NCBI GenBank assembly: GCA_937858715.1
Contig: CALLZY010000147.1
Span: 1-64,000 of the forward strand
DNA from: an uncultured Chitinophagaceae bacterium
GTDB taxonomy: Bacteria; Bacteroidota; Bacteroidia; Chitinophagales; Chitinophagaceae
Direction of reading: 5' to 3'
Length of the DNA: 64,000 nucleotides
Position numbers and translations under genes: made by a program. The notes under the pieces are model-generated. The model saw nothing but the letters and a program-made list of their open reading frames with translations. It was not told the DNA's origin and made no database searches. Numbering within the stretch: position 1 is the stretch's first letter; each line of letters opens with the position of its first letter. This document shows, in pieces, positions 1-9,205 of the stretch.

Positions 1-631
1 GCCCAAGTTTCTGCGACAGAAACCATTTTTCGAGCAATCTTGCCGTCCTGCCATTGCCATCTTCATAAGGATGGATTTTTACAAAAACAAGGTGAAGTAA
101 GGAGGCAAAGAAGAAAGTCTCTTCAAAGCTCAGTTCTGTTTTCAGCAACAGTTCAATATCAGCATAAAGCTTATTCATTTCAGCAGCAACGATCCCGGGC
201 AGTGCAGCAACATATTCAATCTTTCCATCGCCGGACAATACATACATATTGTTTTTTCTGAAAACTCCTCTTGTTGTTTGGTGCAGTATATTTTTTGTAA
301 TGATGGAGTGTGCAGCAGCAATATTTTGAGGAGAAAGGATGTTGTTCTGTGCAAAAAGATAAGCATCGTAGAGGTCATCAATCTTACGGGTATAGTCAGG
401 TTTGTATTTTACTTCAAATCTTTTGTGTTTGATGAAAGAGTCAAGTTCAATACTTTCCCCTTCAATTTTTGAAGAGAAAACAGCAGATACGGAAACGTAG
501 AAACTGAAATTACCAGCAGTAAGTTCGCTGTCTGTCAATGAACCGAATTTTTTGGCGTTGTCAGCATCAAAAGAGCGGACATACTCATCTAAAAGCCCGG
601 TTGGTAATATGTTGAGTTCCTTAATATGCAT
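1..631 (-). CDS. Fic family protein, partial (C-terminus beyond left edge)
   Basis: Reading the minus strand from an ATG at 631 gives an open frame of 210 codons that runs off the window. It contains the Fic core motif HPYEDGNGR at about residues 187-195; in this family the His is catalytic and the Asp/Glu and Gly-Asn-Gly-Arg positions bind nucleotide phosphates and metal. Upstream, SSKIEG (residues 53-58) fits the (S/T)xxxE(G/N) inhibitory helix motif, so this looks like a class II Fic protein with the autoinhibitory helix N-terminal to the Fic domain. Fic proteins usually transfer AMP (sometimes other groups) onto hydroxyl side chains of target proteins. No antitoxin-like partner is visible upstream; the next gene, at 680-1489 on the same strand, encodes a hydrolase. 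The target and whether a C-terminal DNA-binding domain follows cannot be seen. Confidence 0.88.
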   Translation of the reverse strand, partial: MHIKELNILPTGLLDEYVRSFDADNAKKFGSLTDSELTAGNFSFYVSVSAVFSSKIEGESIELDSFIKHKRFEVKYKPDYTRKIDDLYDAYLFAQNNILSPQNIAAAHSIITKNILHQTTRGVFRKNNMYVLSGDGKIEYVAALPGIVAAEMNKLYADIELLLKTELSFEETFFFASLLHLVFVKIHPYEDGNGRTARLLEKWFLSQKLG

Positions 632-679
632 TGATTGTCTTCGTTCAAACTTAGTATAAAAGTACGGGGAATAAATATT

Positions 680-1489
680 TTATCTGGACAGAAGGGAATC
701 AAGTTTATTTACAGATTGCGGATAAGTAAAAAGATTATTATGCTTTCCCCCTTTTATCGTTACCAGTTCATCCGTTTTCTTCAAAAAGGGTAAAAGTTTT
801 TTTGAATTCTTGTATTGCACTATCCAGTCGTTGGTGCCATGAAAAATGGTAACAGGAGCTTTAACAGTTTGCAGGTATTTGTACGTTGGTATCTGGTAAT
901 GCAGCATCCATCGTACCGGGTATATAGGCAGGTAATGTTTTATCACCGACGGAAAATCATAGTATGGTGTTTCAAGTATCAATCTTCTGCAAAGTTTCGT
1001 TGATGCCAGTTGGGCAGCAATGCCTGTTCCCATACTTTTTCCGTAAATAATAATGCTGTCGGCTGCAAATCTTTTTTGTGCGATGTTGTAAGCAAGGCTT
1101 GCCCATTCATATAACTTCTGTTCCGTCAGTTTTCCAGTGCTTTTCCCATAGCCTGGATAATCTATCATCAACACTTCATAGCCATGACGGGTGAAATAAG
1201 GGATATACTTTGCATACCAGGAAATATTCTTCTTGTTGCCATGAAAGTAAAGTACGATTCCCCTGGTTGCAGAACTGGTACTGGTAAAATCAACCAGGTT
1301 TAAAGTGTCTTTGGAGTTGAGTGGTATGCTGATGTCTTTGTGTGGCTGCGGAAAGTTGTAATTGTGATTACGTTTGAGTGTCACAGGATGAAACAGAATG
1401 GCGTCCTGCAAAAAATACAGGGCAACACCGCCTGTTATATAAATAATGGCAATCCATTTCAACCATCTCAATAGTTTTTTCTTTTTCAT
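680..1489 (-). CDS. Membrane-anchored alpha/beta hydrolase
   Basis: 269 residues. An N-terminal basic stretch and hydrophobic segment (about 10-28) suggest a membrane anchor with the catalytic domain outside the cytoplasm. The fold is alpha/beta hydrolase of the BEM46/ABHD13-like type: oxyanion loop YFHGN (81-85), nucleophile elbow GKSMG with Ser152, Asp221 in HGTNDW and His250 in GGKHNN complete a plausible triad. Substrate is unknown; relatives are annotated as esterases or serine peptidases without firm substrates. It is a clear paralogue of the product of 2811-3599, sharing the spacing of the HGN, G(K/R)SMG, HGT(N/K)DW and GG(K/G)HNN motifs. It lies downstream of the lipoprotein gene, separated by a probable terminator, so it may have its own promoter. 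Confidence 0.82.
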   Translation of the reverse strand: MKKKKLLRWLKWIAIIYITGGVALYFLQDAILFHPVTLKRNHNYNFPQPHKDISIPLNSKDTLNLVDFTSTSSATRGIVLYFHGNKKNISWYAKYIPYFTRHGYEVLMIDYPGYGKSTGKLTEQKLYEWASLAYNIAQKRFAADSIIIYGKSMGTGIAAQLASTKLCRRLILETPYYDFPSVIKHYLPIYPVRWMLHYQIPTYKYLQTVKAPVTIFHGTNDWIVQYKNSKKLLPFLKKTDELVTIKGGKHNNLFTYPQSVNKLDSLLSR

Positions 1490-1512
1490 TTCCGGAAAAC
1501 AAAGATGAAAAG

Positions 1513-1543
1513 AAAAATGGACATGTTGCCATGCCCATTTTTT
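1513..1543 (-). terminator. Probable intrinsic terminator after the TPR lipoprotein gene
   Basis: Minus-strand hairpin with stem AAATGGgCATG pairing to CATGtCCATTT around a GCAA loop (one internal mismatch), followed by a T-rich stretch. It sits about 20 bases beyond the stop codon of the lipoprotein gene and before the hydrolase start at 1489. Confidence 0.6.
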
Positions 1544-1561
1544 ATAACCGTCCGTATTGGA

Positions 1562-2710
1562 TTAATACCTGCTGAAATGATTTCTGATCCTGTATTGTGC
1601 TGTATTACTTAATTCATCAATCAGGCATCTCATTATTTCGTTGTCGGAAGGTGCGAATTCCCTTCTGCGGTCAACTAACTGTTTATCACTTTCGCTAAGT
1701 GCCCGGCTGTCACCGGTGTAAGTGGAGAACTCTGTGTACCAGTTGTGGTCGCTGCCGAAATTATCTTCCCACACCCAGCGGCCGCTAGCATCTCTTACAC
1801 TTATCTGCAAAATTGCAGATGAATTCATTGTACGCCTTGTAGTGGTTACTTCGGCAAATACTTTTCCATATTGTTTAACTACGGAGTCCGGTCTGTAAAC
1901 AATCTCTTTTATGACCACTTCTTTCGACAGTTTTCTTGTATTTCTTGAGTCATGATAGCGGCCAATATCTAAAGTTGAAAGTCTCATATCCACTTCCATA
2001 TCTGTTCTGATGTTTTTGCTGCGGGCATCCCATGCAGAATAGAATTTTACAAATTCGTCGCCGCTGTTGTATTGCAGGTTACGGATTACCTGGTCATCAA
2101 GGTTGTTGCCGCCGACTGAGTAAGAGCTATACACAAAACCTCCATCTTGTTGCATAGGCAGAATAACCACATTTGTTACGGCATAGTCATAGGCTTCGTT
2201 CATTCTTTGGATAGTCTCTCTGTAGCCAGGTCTGAACCGTAGTGAAGCCTGGAATTCCCGGTAAGCATTGCGGTAACTTTCTTTGTTGTAGCTGTTCATG
2301 AAGGCAATACCCCTGTCGAAGCGTACTTCGGCAGCTTTCTCGGCATAAGTTACCAGGTAGGATGAATAAGCGGCAGGTTTTACAATTTCATAAACTTCAG
2401 GCACCCTGTAAATGGCATCATACATTTTTTGCAGCGAAGTGTATTCGTTGTACATCCATTCCCACTTCAGTTCGTTATTGCTTATTGAATAGGTATGTAT
2501 CCGGCCTTCGTGGTCGTTAACTGCATAGCGATATGCTTCCTGAATAATATTAAGGAGTTTAGGGTCATTTGGTTTCTTTTGGAGTTTTTTTGCAGCTAAT
2601 TCAACAGCTTCATCATAATTTCCCTTTTCGTACATTTTACTGGCTGTTTTACAGCTTACAAAAAATAATGACAAACCGGCGATTGTGAGTGTGTAGAGTT
2701 TAAGTTTCAT
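1562..2710 (-). CDS. TPR-like lipoprotein
   Basis: 382 residues from ATG 2710. A longer frame from 2740 exists, but 2710 is preceded by GGAGG seven bases upstream, an unusually good Shine-Dalgarno for this phylum, and begins a clean lipoprotein signal (MKLKLYTLTIAGL, lipobox FVSC). After the lipid-anchored Cys comes a short TPR-like helical segment (GNYDEAVELAAKKLQKKPND, roughly 30-60) and a second tyrosine-rich helical repeat (about 130-180, RFRPGYRETIQRMNEAYDYA). The C-terminal half is beta-rich with no motif I recognise. It probably faces the periplasm or the outer-membrane inner leaflet. Function unknown; similar TPR lipoproteins serve as assembly or scaffolding proteins. It is flanked by two paralogous alpha/beta hydrolases on the same strand. 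Confidence 0.75.
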   Translation of the reverse strand: MKLKLYTLTIAGLSLFFVSCKTASKMYEKGNYDEAVELAAKKLQKKPNDPKLLNIIQEAYRYAVNDHEGRIHTYSISNNELKWEWMYNEYTSLQKMYDAIYRVPEVYEIVKPAAYSSYLVTYAEKAAEVRFDRGIAFMNSYNKESYRNAYREFQASLRFRPGYRETIQRMNEAYDYAVTNVVILPMQQDGGFVYSSYSVGGNNLDDQVIRNLQYNSGDEFVKFYSAWDARSKNIRTDMEVDMRLSTLDIGRYHDSRNTRKLSKEVVIKEIVYRPDSVVKQYGKVFAEVTTTRRTMNSSAILQISVRDASGRWVWEDNFGSDHNWYTEFSTYTGDSRALSESDKQLVDRRREFAPSDNEIMRCLIDELSNTAQYRIRNHFSRY

Positions 2711-2810
2711 AAACACCTCCTTTTTCTGTAGTATATCCAAATGTTAGTCCACAGATGAAAGGAACTGCTCTAATTAAGTAATCCTTAACAATCGGTCGGG
2801 CCGGGAGTGG

Positions 2811-3599
2811 TCAGTACTTTAAAATATCCCTTATAAAGTTGTGGTATTCATCAAAGGAAGGGAGGTTATTGTGCCCGCCGCCATGTATGCGTATAAGTGT
2901 TATCATCCGGGAATTGATTTTTTGTAAAGCTTCGCTGTGCCGGATGGGGATGAGCCAGTCTTTAGTTCCGTGAATGATGTAGGTGTGGCATTTCACTTTT
3001 TCAATCCACTTATCGGTTCTTAAATGAAAGCGGAGTACATATTTAACCGGCAAAATGGGCAAAAACCGCTCAGCCACTTTTCTGAAACTGTAATAAGGAG
3101 CATCTAATATCAGGTAGCGGGGGTCGTTATCCGAAGCCAGTTTTGTTGCAAATCCACTACCCATACTGCGACCATACACTATCAAATGGTCTTCTGAGTA
3201 TTGTTCTTTCAGCCGGTCGTACACAAACTGCATGTCGTCCAGCATTTCACTTTCGCTTCGCTTGCCAGTACTTTTACCAAAACCACGGTAGTCAACCAGC
3301 ACCACATCATAATCGTACCTGTAAAAATCCCTGGCATATCTAGCCCATCCTTTAATACTGCGGGTGTTGCCATGAAAGTAGAGAATCAGCCCTTTTGGAT
3401 TTTCACGGTAAAAGTGAAGGCCGTTAATGCGTACACCGGGTTCCACATCAAAGAAATACTCCCTGAACGGCGCATCATATTTGAACTGAAAATCCTGTTT
3501 GAGTTTTTCGGGCTTAAAGATGAGCTTTTCCTGTACAAAATATGCAATGACCGAAAGCACTGCTATGCCAAGAATGATATACCAAAACAAGCCGGGCAA
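2811..3599 (-). CDS. Membrane-anchored alpha/beta hydrolase (paralogue of 680-1489)
   Basis: 262 residues, starting at TTG 3599; no in-frame ATG lies between the upstream stop and the conserved region, and AAAAGG precedes the TTG by about seven bases. Hydrophobic segment at 5-23, then the hydrolase domain with HGN (76-78), nucleophile elbow GRSMG (Ser145), Asp214 in HGTKDW and His243 in GGGHNN. It belongs to the same BEM46/ABHD13-like group as the gene at 680-1489, so the two are probably an old local duplication with the TPR lipoprotein gene between them. Substrate unknown. The exact N-terminus is uncertain because of the non-ATG start. Confidence 0.8.
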   Translation of the reverse strand: MPGLFWYIILGIAVLSVIAYFVQEKLIFKPEKLKQDFQFKYDAPFREYFFDVEPGVRINGLHFYRENPKGLILYFHGNTRSIKGWARYARDFYRYDYDVVLVDYRGFGKSTGKRSESEMLDDMQFVYDRLKEQYSEDHLIVYGRSMGSGFATKLASDNDPRYLILDAPYYSFRKVAERFLPILPVKYVLRFHLRTDKWIEKVKCHTYIIHGTKDWLIPIRHSEALQKINSRMITLIRIHGGGHNNLPSFDEYHNFIRDILKY

Positions 3600-3660
3600 A
3601 CGATAACCTTTTTGTTTTGAAGATAGAAATAAAGGGCGGAATCCTCCAAATGTTGTTTTG

Positions 3661-5640
3661 CTAATCTTCTTCCACCCGTTTCAGCTTAAGGTTTGAGACA
3701 GGAGCCACAATCAGCGGAAACTTCTCAACGGTTACATTTGAAAGGTCAAGCCCGAATGCTTTTTCTTCAGAAAGGCTATGCTCTTTCAGCCAGAAATAAA
3801 TCTTCATTACCAATCTTTCAATAAATGGCAATTCGTTATCCTGGCTCAGGTATTTTTCCATAACAATAAACTGGAAATCGCCTACCTGCCCGGCACTGGC
3901 AAGACTTTCATACCGGCTGGTAATGTTTACTTCTTTATTGGCAACAAGATCTTCTACAACTTTCCTGAACATGAGGTTGAGCCTTGGTTCCATCCGGAAA
4001 CCGAGCTTGAAATCAATGCGGATAATATCGTTTGGAATGATGTGTTCCACCTTGTATTCACAGGTGTAAGGATCGTCCAGCGTATCCACATGCACAAACC
4101 AGTATATGTCGGCCCGTTTAGGTTTTTTATTCAGGATGGAATAAATAACCTTGTGTTCAATCTCGTTGGGGTTATTGGCACTTGTGAGGTAAACGAGGTG
4201 TGTTGCATATTTTGGCACCGATTTATCGTTGCTCAGCTCCTGGATTTTGGGCAGATAATGCTCCATCCTTACAAATTCAATGTAGCGGTTCTTAATCTTT
4301 CTTGACCTGTACCAGGTGTACATTACGAGAAACATTACCAGGCCGATGATGAGTGTAATATAACCGCCGTGTGTAAACTTCACCAGCAGGGCAACGAGGT
4401 AGCCGGTTTCAATTGTGAGGTATAAACCAAGGAAAACATAAATCCATATTGATTTTACCCGGTGTAATACAAGGTAGTTGGCAAAAAGAAGGGTAGTCGC
4501 CAGCATGGTTACAATAATCGCAAGGCCATAGGCAGCTTCCATCCGGGATGATTCCCGGAAGTATAAAACAACACCGGAACATCCCAGAAACATGATGAAA
4601 TTGATAACAGGCACAAACAGCTGCCCTTTTGCTTCCGAAGGATAACGGATTCTCAGTTTGGGCCACAGATTAAGACGCATGGCTTCGCTTATAAGGGTAA
4701 AGGCCCCGGAAACCATTGCCTGACTGGCAATAATGGCTGCAGTAGTGGCAATAACCACGCCGGGAATAATGAACCATTGCGGCATCAGGTCGTAAAATGC
4801 ATTTACGGAAAGGGAATTTTTTACTTCAGATGTTATCTGAAGATTGCCGTAATGTGATAGCAGGTATGCTCCTTGTCCGAAATAGTGTATTATGAGGCAG
4901 AATTTTACATAAACCCATGATGTGCGGATATTACCCCTTCCGCAATGGCCTAAATCGCTGTATAGTGCCTCAGCACCTGTAGTACACAGAAATACGGCTC
5001 CCAACAGCCAGAAGCCTCCGTCATAATTTTTTAAGAAATATATGGCATAATAAGGATTGAGGGCTTTGAAGATTGCCAGGTCATCAAATACATGAACAAA
5101 TCCCAGCACCAGCAGCATGGTAAACCATATAAACATTATCGGTCCAAACAAACTGCCGATAGAAGCGGTGCCAAATTGTTGCATAAAGAAGAAAACTGCC
5201 AAAATAGACAGTACAATAATTACCACAGTGTTACTGCCTTCATGAATGCCCAAAGACGGGAGTTCTTTCAATCCCTCAATGGCGGATGTAATCGAAATTG
5301 GTGGAGTAATAATTCCATCTGCCAGCAACGAAGCGCCACCTATCATTGCCGGGATAACCAGCCATTTTTTGCGCCTCCTTACCAGCGCATATAAAGCAAA
5401 AGTTCCTCCTTCACCTCTGTTATCGGCTTTAAGAACCATCACCACATATTTTATAGTGGTTTGAAGCGTAAGGGTCCAGATGATACAGGAAAGGGTGCCG
5501 ATAATCAAAAACTCATCAACCACCCGGTTATTTATTATGGCATTAAAAACGTAAAGGGGCGATGTCCCGATATCACCGTAAATAATTCCCAACGCAATAA
5601 TAAGACCGGCAGCAGAAACCTTATTTGTAGATATTTTCAC
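3661..5640 (-). CDS. kup: Kup-type potassium uptake permease
   Basis: 659 residues, close to the usual Kup length. The first 450 residues hold about 12 hydrophobic segments; the N-terminus carries the family hallmark GIIYGDIGTSPLYV and, about 60 residues later, GEGGTFALYAL. The last 200 residues form the soluble cytoplasmic domain. Kup proteins import K+ with protons at the inner membrane, mainly under low K+ or acid conditions. The start is GTG at 5640; the upstream frame contains no ATG before a stop. A good promoter candidate lies at 5724-5755. It is divergent from the gene at 5934 and not in an obvious operon with the hydrolase downstream, which begins 61 bases beyond its stop. Confidence 0.93.
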   Translation of the reverse strand: MKISTNKVSAAGLIIALGIIYGDIGTSPLYVFNAIINNRVVDEFLIIGTLSCIIWTLTLQTTIKYVVMVLKADNRGEGGTFALYALVRRRKKWLVIPAMIGGASLLADGIITPPISITSAIEGLKELPSLGIHEGSNTVVIIVLSILAVFFFMQQFGTASIGSLFGPIMFIWFTMLLVLGFVHVFDDLAIFKALNPYYAIYFLKNYDGGFWLLGAVFLCTTGAEALYSDLGHCGRGNIRTSWVYVKFCLIIHYFGQGAYLLSHYGNLQITSEVKNSLSVNAFYDLMPQWFIIPGVVIATTAAIIASQAMVSGAFTLISEAMRLNLWPKLRIRYPSEAKGQLFVPVINFIMFLGCSGVVLYFRESSRMEAAYGLAIIVTMLATTLLFANYLVLHRVKSIWIYVFLGLYLTIETGYLVALLVKFTHGGYITLIIGLVMFLVMYTWYRSRKIKNRYIEFVRMEHYLPKIQELSNDKSVPKYATHLVYLTSANNPNEIEHKVIYSILNKKPKRADIYWFVHVDTLDDPYTCEYKVEHIIPNDIIRIDFKLGFRMEPRLNLMFRKVVEDLVANKEVNITSRYESLASAGQVGDFQFIVMEKYLSQDNELPFIERLVMKIYFWLKEHSLSEEKAFGLDLSNVTVEKFPLIVAPVSNLKLKRVEED

Positions 5641-5723
5641 TTTAGCGGGTTGTTTTCTGTTTACAGATGCAATATGCTGTTACCAGCAAGTGCAACATAG
5701 TTAGTTTTGGGCAAAGTTGCCTG

Positions 5724-5755
5724 CAAAGGTATATGCAAAAAATAATTTGTTTAAA
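5724..5755 (-). promoter_or_regulatory. Candidate housekeeping promoter for kup
   Basis: On the minus strand, -7 box TACCTTTG (5724-5731) matches the Bacteroidota consensus TAnnTTTG exactly; 20 bases upstream is TTTA (5752-5755), one mismatch from the -33 TTTG. A transcript starting near 5718 would have a leader of about 75-80 bases before the GTG at 5640. Confidence 0.5.
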
Positions 5756-5933
5756 CAATCTGCTCAACTTTACCTTTTATCTCACAACAGGTGGTACACA
5801 CTTTGTGTGTAAATAACCGGGTGAGTTTATTGGGAGGAATGTAATTTCTTTACTTGCTGCATCATATTATCCGGTAAAATGACCGGGATTGGCCGGGAAG
5901 ATGTAATTTTAATACACAAAAAATCAGTTATTT

Positions 5934-7463
5934 ATGATAGGCAAACAGTTGTTCATAATATTACTTGTGACGATTATTGCTGTTGGGGCAAAGGCACAGA
6001 AAATTGTTTATTCAGATTATGATAAAGAGGACAGCCGGCGTATGAATTTTGAAATTGTTGGAAAACTGAACGGCAATTTTGTTATCTATAAAAATGTAAG
6101 AAATAAGCATTGGATAACCGGTCTGGATAACGAGATGCAGCAGGTATATAAAACAGAACTGAACTACCTGCCTACTGAAGACAGAATGATTAACTCCGAT
6201 TTTTTTGCCTACGGAGATTACGTTTACATGATATATCAGTATCAAAAAAAGAGTGTAGTTTATTGTATGGCCTCAAAGATTGATGCTAATGGTAAACAAA
6301 TAGGAGAGCCTGTGCAGCTGGATACCACCCATTTGGGATTTGCAGCCGATAACAAGATTTATTCTGTAATCAGCAGCGAGGACAAAAGTAAAATCGGTGT
6401 GTTCAAGATTAACAGCCGCAACAAGAGGCTGTATATTATGACATCAATGCTTTTTACCGATAAGCTGGAACTTTTAAAAAAATCAGTGATAGAAATACCC
6501 ATGGAGGAACGAAATGAAGACCTGGGTGATTTCAAGCTTGATAACGATGGCGACATTGTATTCTGTAAATTCCTCAGAAACTTTAATGAGAATATTACTG
6601 ATGCTACTTTTCTTATTAAACAGGCGATGAGTGATACGTTGATTCCTCACACCTTAAACCTGGAAAAGATAATGCTGGACGAGATAAATGTGAAGGTGGA
6701 TAATCCCAATAAACGTTATCTGCTTGCGTCTCTTTATTATAAAGAAAAGAGAGGAAATGTTGAAGGATATTATTTCTATATCTGGGACAAATCCACCGGA
6801 CAGATTTCGATGGAGACAACTCATTCATTCAGTGAAGAACTAAGGCAGGAAGCCAGGGGCGATGCAACCATGAAAACGGCTTTTAATGATTATTTTATCA
6901 GAAACATTATTTCTAAGAAAGATGGAGGCTTTATCGTTAGCGCCGAAGCTTATTATACAAAATCAAGATTCAATAACTGGAACCGGTGGGATTACCTCTA
7001 TGGAGGCTATCCCTATTATGGGTCGCCCAGTTATTATTATTCTCCGTACTATTATAACCGCTATTGGTGGAATTCGCCCCGCTACAGCAGTAACCAGGCC
7101 GTAAGGTATCATGCGGATAATATTACCATATTATCCTATAGGCCATCTGGCGAGCTGGAGTGGAGTACGGTGGTAACTAAAGAGCAGTACGATGATGAAA
7201 CTGATGACAGGTTATCCTTCCAGATAATGAATACCGGAGGGCAGCTACATTTTCTGTTTAACCAGCTTGAGAAAAGGTATTTGATCCTGAACGACTACAG
7301 CATTGCTCCCGATGGTACAATAACCAGAAACCCGACACTCAAAAACCTGGACAGGGGTTATGAATTTCTGCCAAAGTATGCCAAACAGGTAACAGCAAGG
7401 CAAATGATTGTTCCGTGCCTCTACCGTAACTATATTTGCTTTTCAAAAATTGATTACAATTAA
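5934..7463 (+). CDS. Secreted protein of unknown function, tyrosine-rich segment
   Basis: 509 residues with a Sec signal peptide (hydrophobic 5-18, cleavage likely after AKA). The body alternates short beta-strand-like stretches with polar loops (for example WITGLDNEMQQVYKTEL), resembling a beta-propeller or WD-like exported protein, but no family motif is certain. Residues about 352-385 form a striking patch rich in Tyr with Gly, Pro, Ser and Trp (GGYPYYGSPSYYY and following). No cysteine-rich or catalytic signature is visible. It lies 28 bases upstream of the membrane-protein gene at 7491 and could share a transcript. I do not recognise the family; extracytoplasmic location is the only well-supported statement. 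Confidence 0.65.
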   Translation: MIGKQLFIILLVTIIAVGAKAQKIVYSDYDKEDSRRMNFEIVGKLNGNFVIYKNVRNKHWITGLDNEMQQVYKTELNYLPTEDRMINSDFFAYGDYVYMIYQYQKKSVVYCMASKIDANGKQIGEPVQLDTTHLGFAADNKIYSVISSEDKSKIGVFKINSRNKRLYIMTSMLFTDKLELLKKSVIEIPMEERNEDLGDFKLDNDGDIVFCKFLRNFNENITDATFLIKQAMSDTLIPHTLNLEKIMLDEINVKVDNPNKRYLLASLYYKEKRGNVEGYYFYIWDKSTGQISMETTHSFSEELRQEARGDATMKTAFNDYFIRNIISKKDGGFIVSAEAYYTKSRFNNWNRWDYLYGGYPYYGSPSYYYSPYYYNRYWWNSPRYSSNQAVRYHADNITILSYRPSGELEWSTVVTKEQYDDETDDRLSFQIMNTGGQLHFLFNQLEKRYLILNDYSIAPDGTITRNPTLKNLDRGYEFLPKYAKQVTARQMIVPCLYRNYICFSKIDYN

Positions 7464-7490
7464 CACAGGGTAAAATCTTATTTAATCGGC

Positions 7491-8471
7491 GTGACAGGTA
7501 TCTTCAAACAGAAATCACCGGCAAATTTTATTGTGTTGCTGTTTTTTGGCTTACTGCTCAAGTTGCCTTTTTTTTTTAATCCACATATTCCACATGTAAC
7601 AGAAAACGACGGGTTTCTGTATAAAGAACTGGTTGCACTTTTGCATCGGACTGGTAAGATGATTTTTCCGATAACAGCCTGGTTGTTGTTGTTTACCAAT
7701 GCAGTCATTCTTACACGGATTATTAATGGCAACAGGATGATGGCATCGCCAAATTGGTTTCCTGGCATGTCTTACATGCTTATTACTTCCCTGTTTCCGG
7801 AGTGGAATTATCTTTCGCCAGCGCTGATAGTAAGCACTATTATTCTTTTTGTCATTCATCAGTTATTAAGTGTGTACAACCAGCAAGATGCCAAAGGACG
7901 TATTTACAATATTGGCCTGGCAGTGGGGATTGCATCTTTTCTCTTCCTTCCGTCAGCAGGGTTTGCTTTATGGGTACTGCTTGCACTTATAATAATGCGG
8001 CCTTTCAGAATCACAGAATGGATTGTTTGCCTGCTTGGTGTGGCTACCCCTTTTTATTTTTTTGCTGTCTGGCTCTTTGTAAGCGGTCAGTGGGAAATAC
8101 AAAGGCTTATACCTGATGTTTCGTTTGGAATTCCGGAAATTAAGCAATCAGTTTGGATTGCTGGTGCAGTTTCTCTGTTGCTTATCCCCTTTTTGTTTGG
8201 GGGGTACTATGTGCAGGATGGCCTCAGAAAAATGCTCATACAGGTAAGAAAGGCATGGAGCCTGCTTTTGCTTTTTATCCTTTTTGCCTTTTTTGTACCC
8301 TTTGTAAACGGCACTAATTCATTTGAGAACTGGCTGCTCGCCGCTATTCCTTTTGCAGCTTTTCATGCCAGTATGTACCTGTATTCTTCGCTTCGAATTA
8401 TTCCATTATTGCTGTTTTGGATAACTGTGGCTTATATTATTGCTTTTCAATACGGCGGCCCCCGTTGGTAA
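7491..8471 (+). CDS. Multi-pass membrane protein (DUF6427-like)
   Basis: 326 residues, starting at GTG 7491. Roughly eight to ten hydrophobic segments span nearly the whole length, separated by short polar loops; the only sizeable loop, near residues 25-55, includes the motif NPHIPHVTENDGFLYKEL. The pattern matches uncharacterised Bacteroidota membrane proteins that I believe are grouped as DUF6427; that assignment is from memory and moderate. No transport or catalytic motif is visible. It lies 28 bases after the secreted-protein gene and 59 bases before purQ, which has its own candidate -7 box, so a two-gene unit with the upstream gene is possible. Confidence 0.6.
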   Translation: MTGIFKQKSPANFIVLLFFGLLLKLPFFFNPHIPHVTENDGFLYKELVALLHRTGKMIFPITAWLLLFTNAVILTRIINGNRMMASPNWFPGMSYMLITSLFPEWNYLSPALIVSTIILFVIHQLLSVYNQQDAKGRIYNIGLAVGIASFLFLPSAGFALWVLLALIIMRPFRITEWIVCLLGVATPFYFFAVWLFVSGQWEIQRLIPDVSFGIPEIKQSVWIAGAVSLLLIPFLFGGYYVQDGLRKMLIQVRKAWSLLLLFILFAFFVPFVNGTNSFENWLLAAIPFAAFHASMYLYSSLRIIPLLLFWITVAYIIAFQYGGPRW

Positions 8472-8500
8472 ATGGTTAAAAACTGTTTCCTGTCATTTTT

Positions 8501-8508
8501 TATCTTTG
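8501..8508 (+). promoter_or_regulatory. Candidate -7 box for purQ
   Basis: TATCTTTG, an exact TAnnTTTG match, 22 bases upstream of the purQ ATG. No convincing -33 TTTG lies 19-20 bases upstream, so this is only a half-promoter call. Confidence 0.35.
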
Positions 8509-8530
8509 CCCATCAAAAAAAAAGTCTGAT

Positions 8531-9205
8531 ATGAAATTTGGAGTGGTAGTTTTTCCCGGCTCAAATTGTGACAGAGATATGCAGGATGCCCTTGCAAACG
8601 ATTTAGGGCAGGAAGTTGTTATGCTGTGGCATAAAGACAGGGATTTGAGCAGTTTTACAAAAGATGATTGTATTATATTGCCAGGAGGCTTTTCGTATGG
8701 CGACTACCTGCGTTGTGGTGCCATTGCCCGTTTCAGTCCGATGATGCAGAGTGTGATAGAATTTGCAAATGCGGGAGGAAAGGTGTTCGGTGTTTGCAAC
8801 GGGTTCCAGATTTTATGTGAGTCGCACCTGCTGCCCGGAGCTTTGCTGAGGAACGAAAACCAGAAATTTGTATGCAAGAATGTTTTTATTACGGATAAAA
8901 CAGGAAGGGCATTAAAAATTCCGGTTGCCCATGGGGAAGGACGTTATTACGCTGACGAGAAAACACTTGACCAGCTTGAAAAAAACAACCAGGTGATTTT
9001 TTATTACTGTGATGAAACGGGAAAGATTACGAGAGAAGCAAATCCCAATGGCTCCACACGGAATATTGCAGGCATCTGCAATGCAGGCCGCAATGTTTTC
9101 GGTATGATGCCACATCCGGAAAGGGCCTGTTCAACCGTACTGGGCAATACGGATGGCCGGGAAATAATCGAAACATTGTTGATGGCAAAACAACTGGTTG
9201 GTTGA
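8531..9205 (+). CDS. purQ: Phosphoribosylformylglycinamidine synthase subunit PurQ (glutaminase)
   Basis: 224 residues, the normal size of stand-alone PurQ. The class I glutamine amidotransferase features are present: N-terminal [12 protein letters not shown], the oxyanion strand [17 protein letters not shown], the nucleophile elbow GVCNGFQIL (catalytic Cys near residue 94) and the C-terminal MMPHPER segment with the catalytic His. PurQ hydrolyses glutamine and passes ammonia to PurL in the fourth step of purine synthesis, converting FGAR to FGAM in the cytoplasm. A separate purL and purS would be expected elsewhere; neither is in this window. It stands alone here, with unrelated genes on both sides. 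Confidence 0.95.
   Translation: MKFGVVVFPGSNCDRDMQDALANDLGQEVVMLWHKDRDLSSFTKDDCIILPGGFSYGDYLRCGAIARFSPMMQSVIEFANAGGKVFGVCNGFQILCESHLLPGALLRNENQKFVCKNVFITDKTGRALKIPVAHGEGRYYADEKTLDQLEKNNQVIFYYCDETGKITREANPNGSTRNIAGICNAGRNVFGMMPHPERACSTVLGNTDGREIIETLLMAKQLVG

Noticed and set aside
3778..4305. Long plus-strand frame antisense to kup
   Set aside because: Shadow of the Kup coding sequence; no signal peptide or domain.
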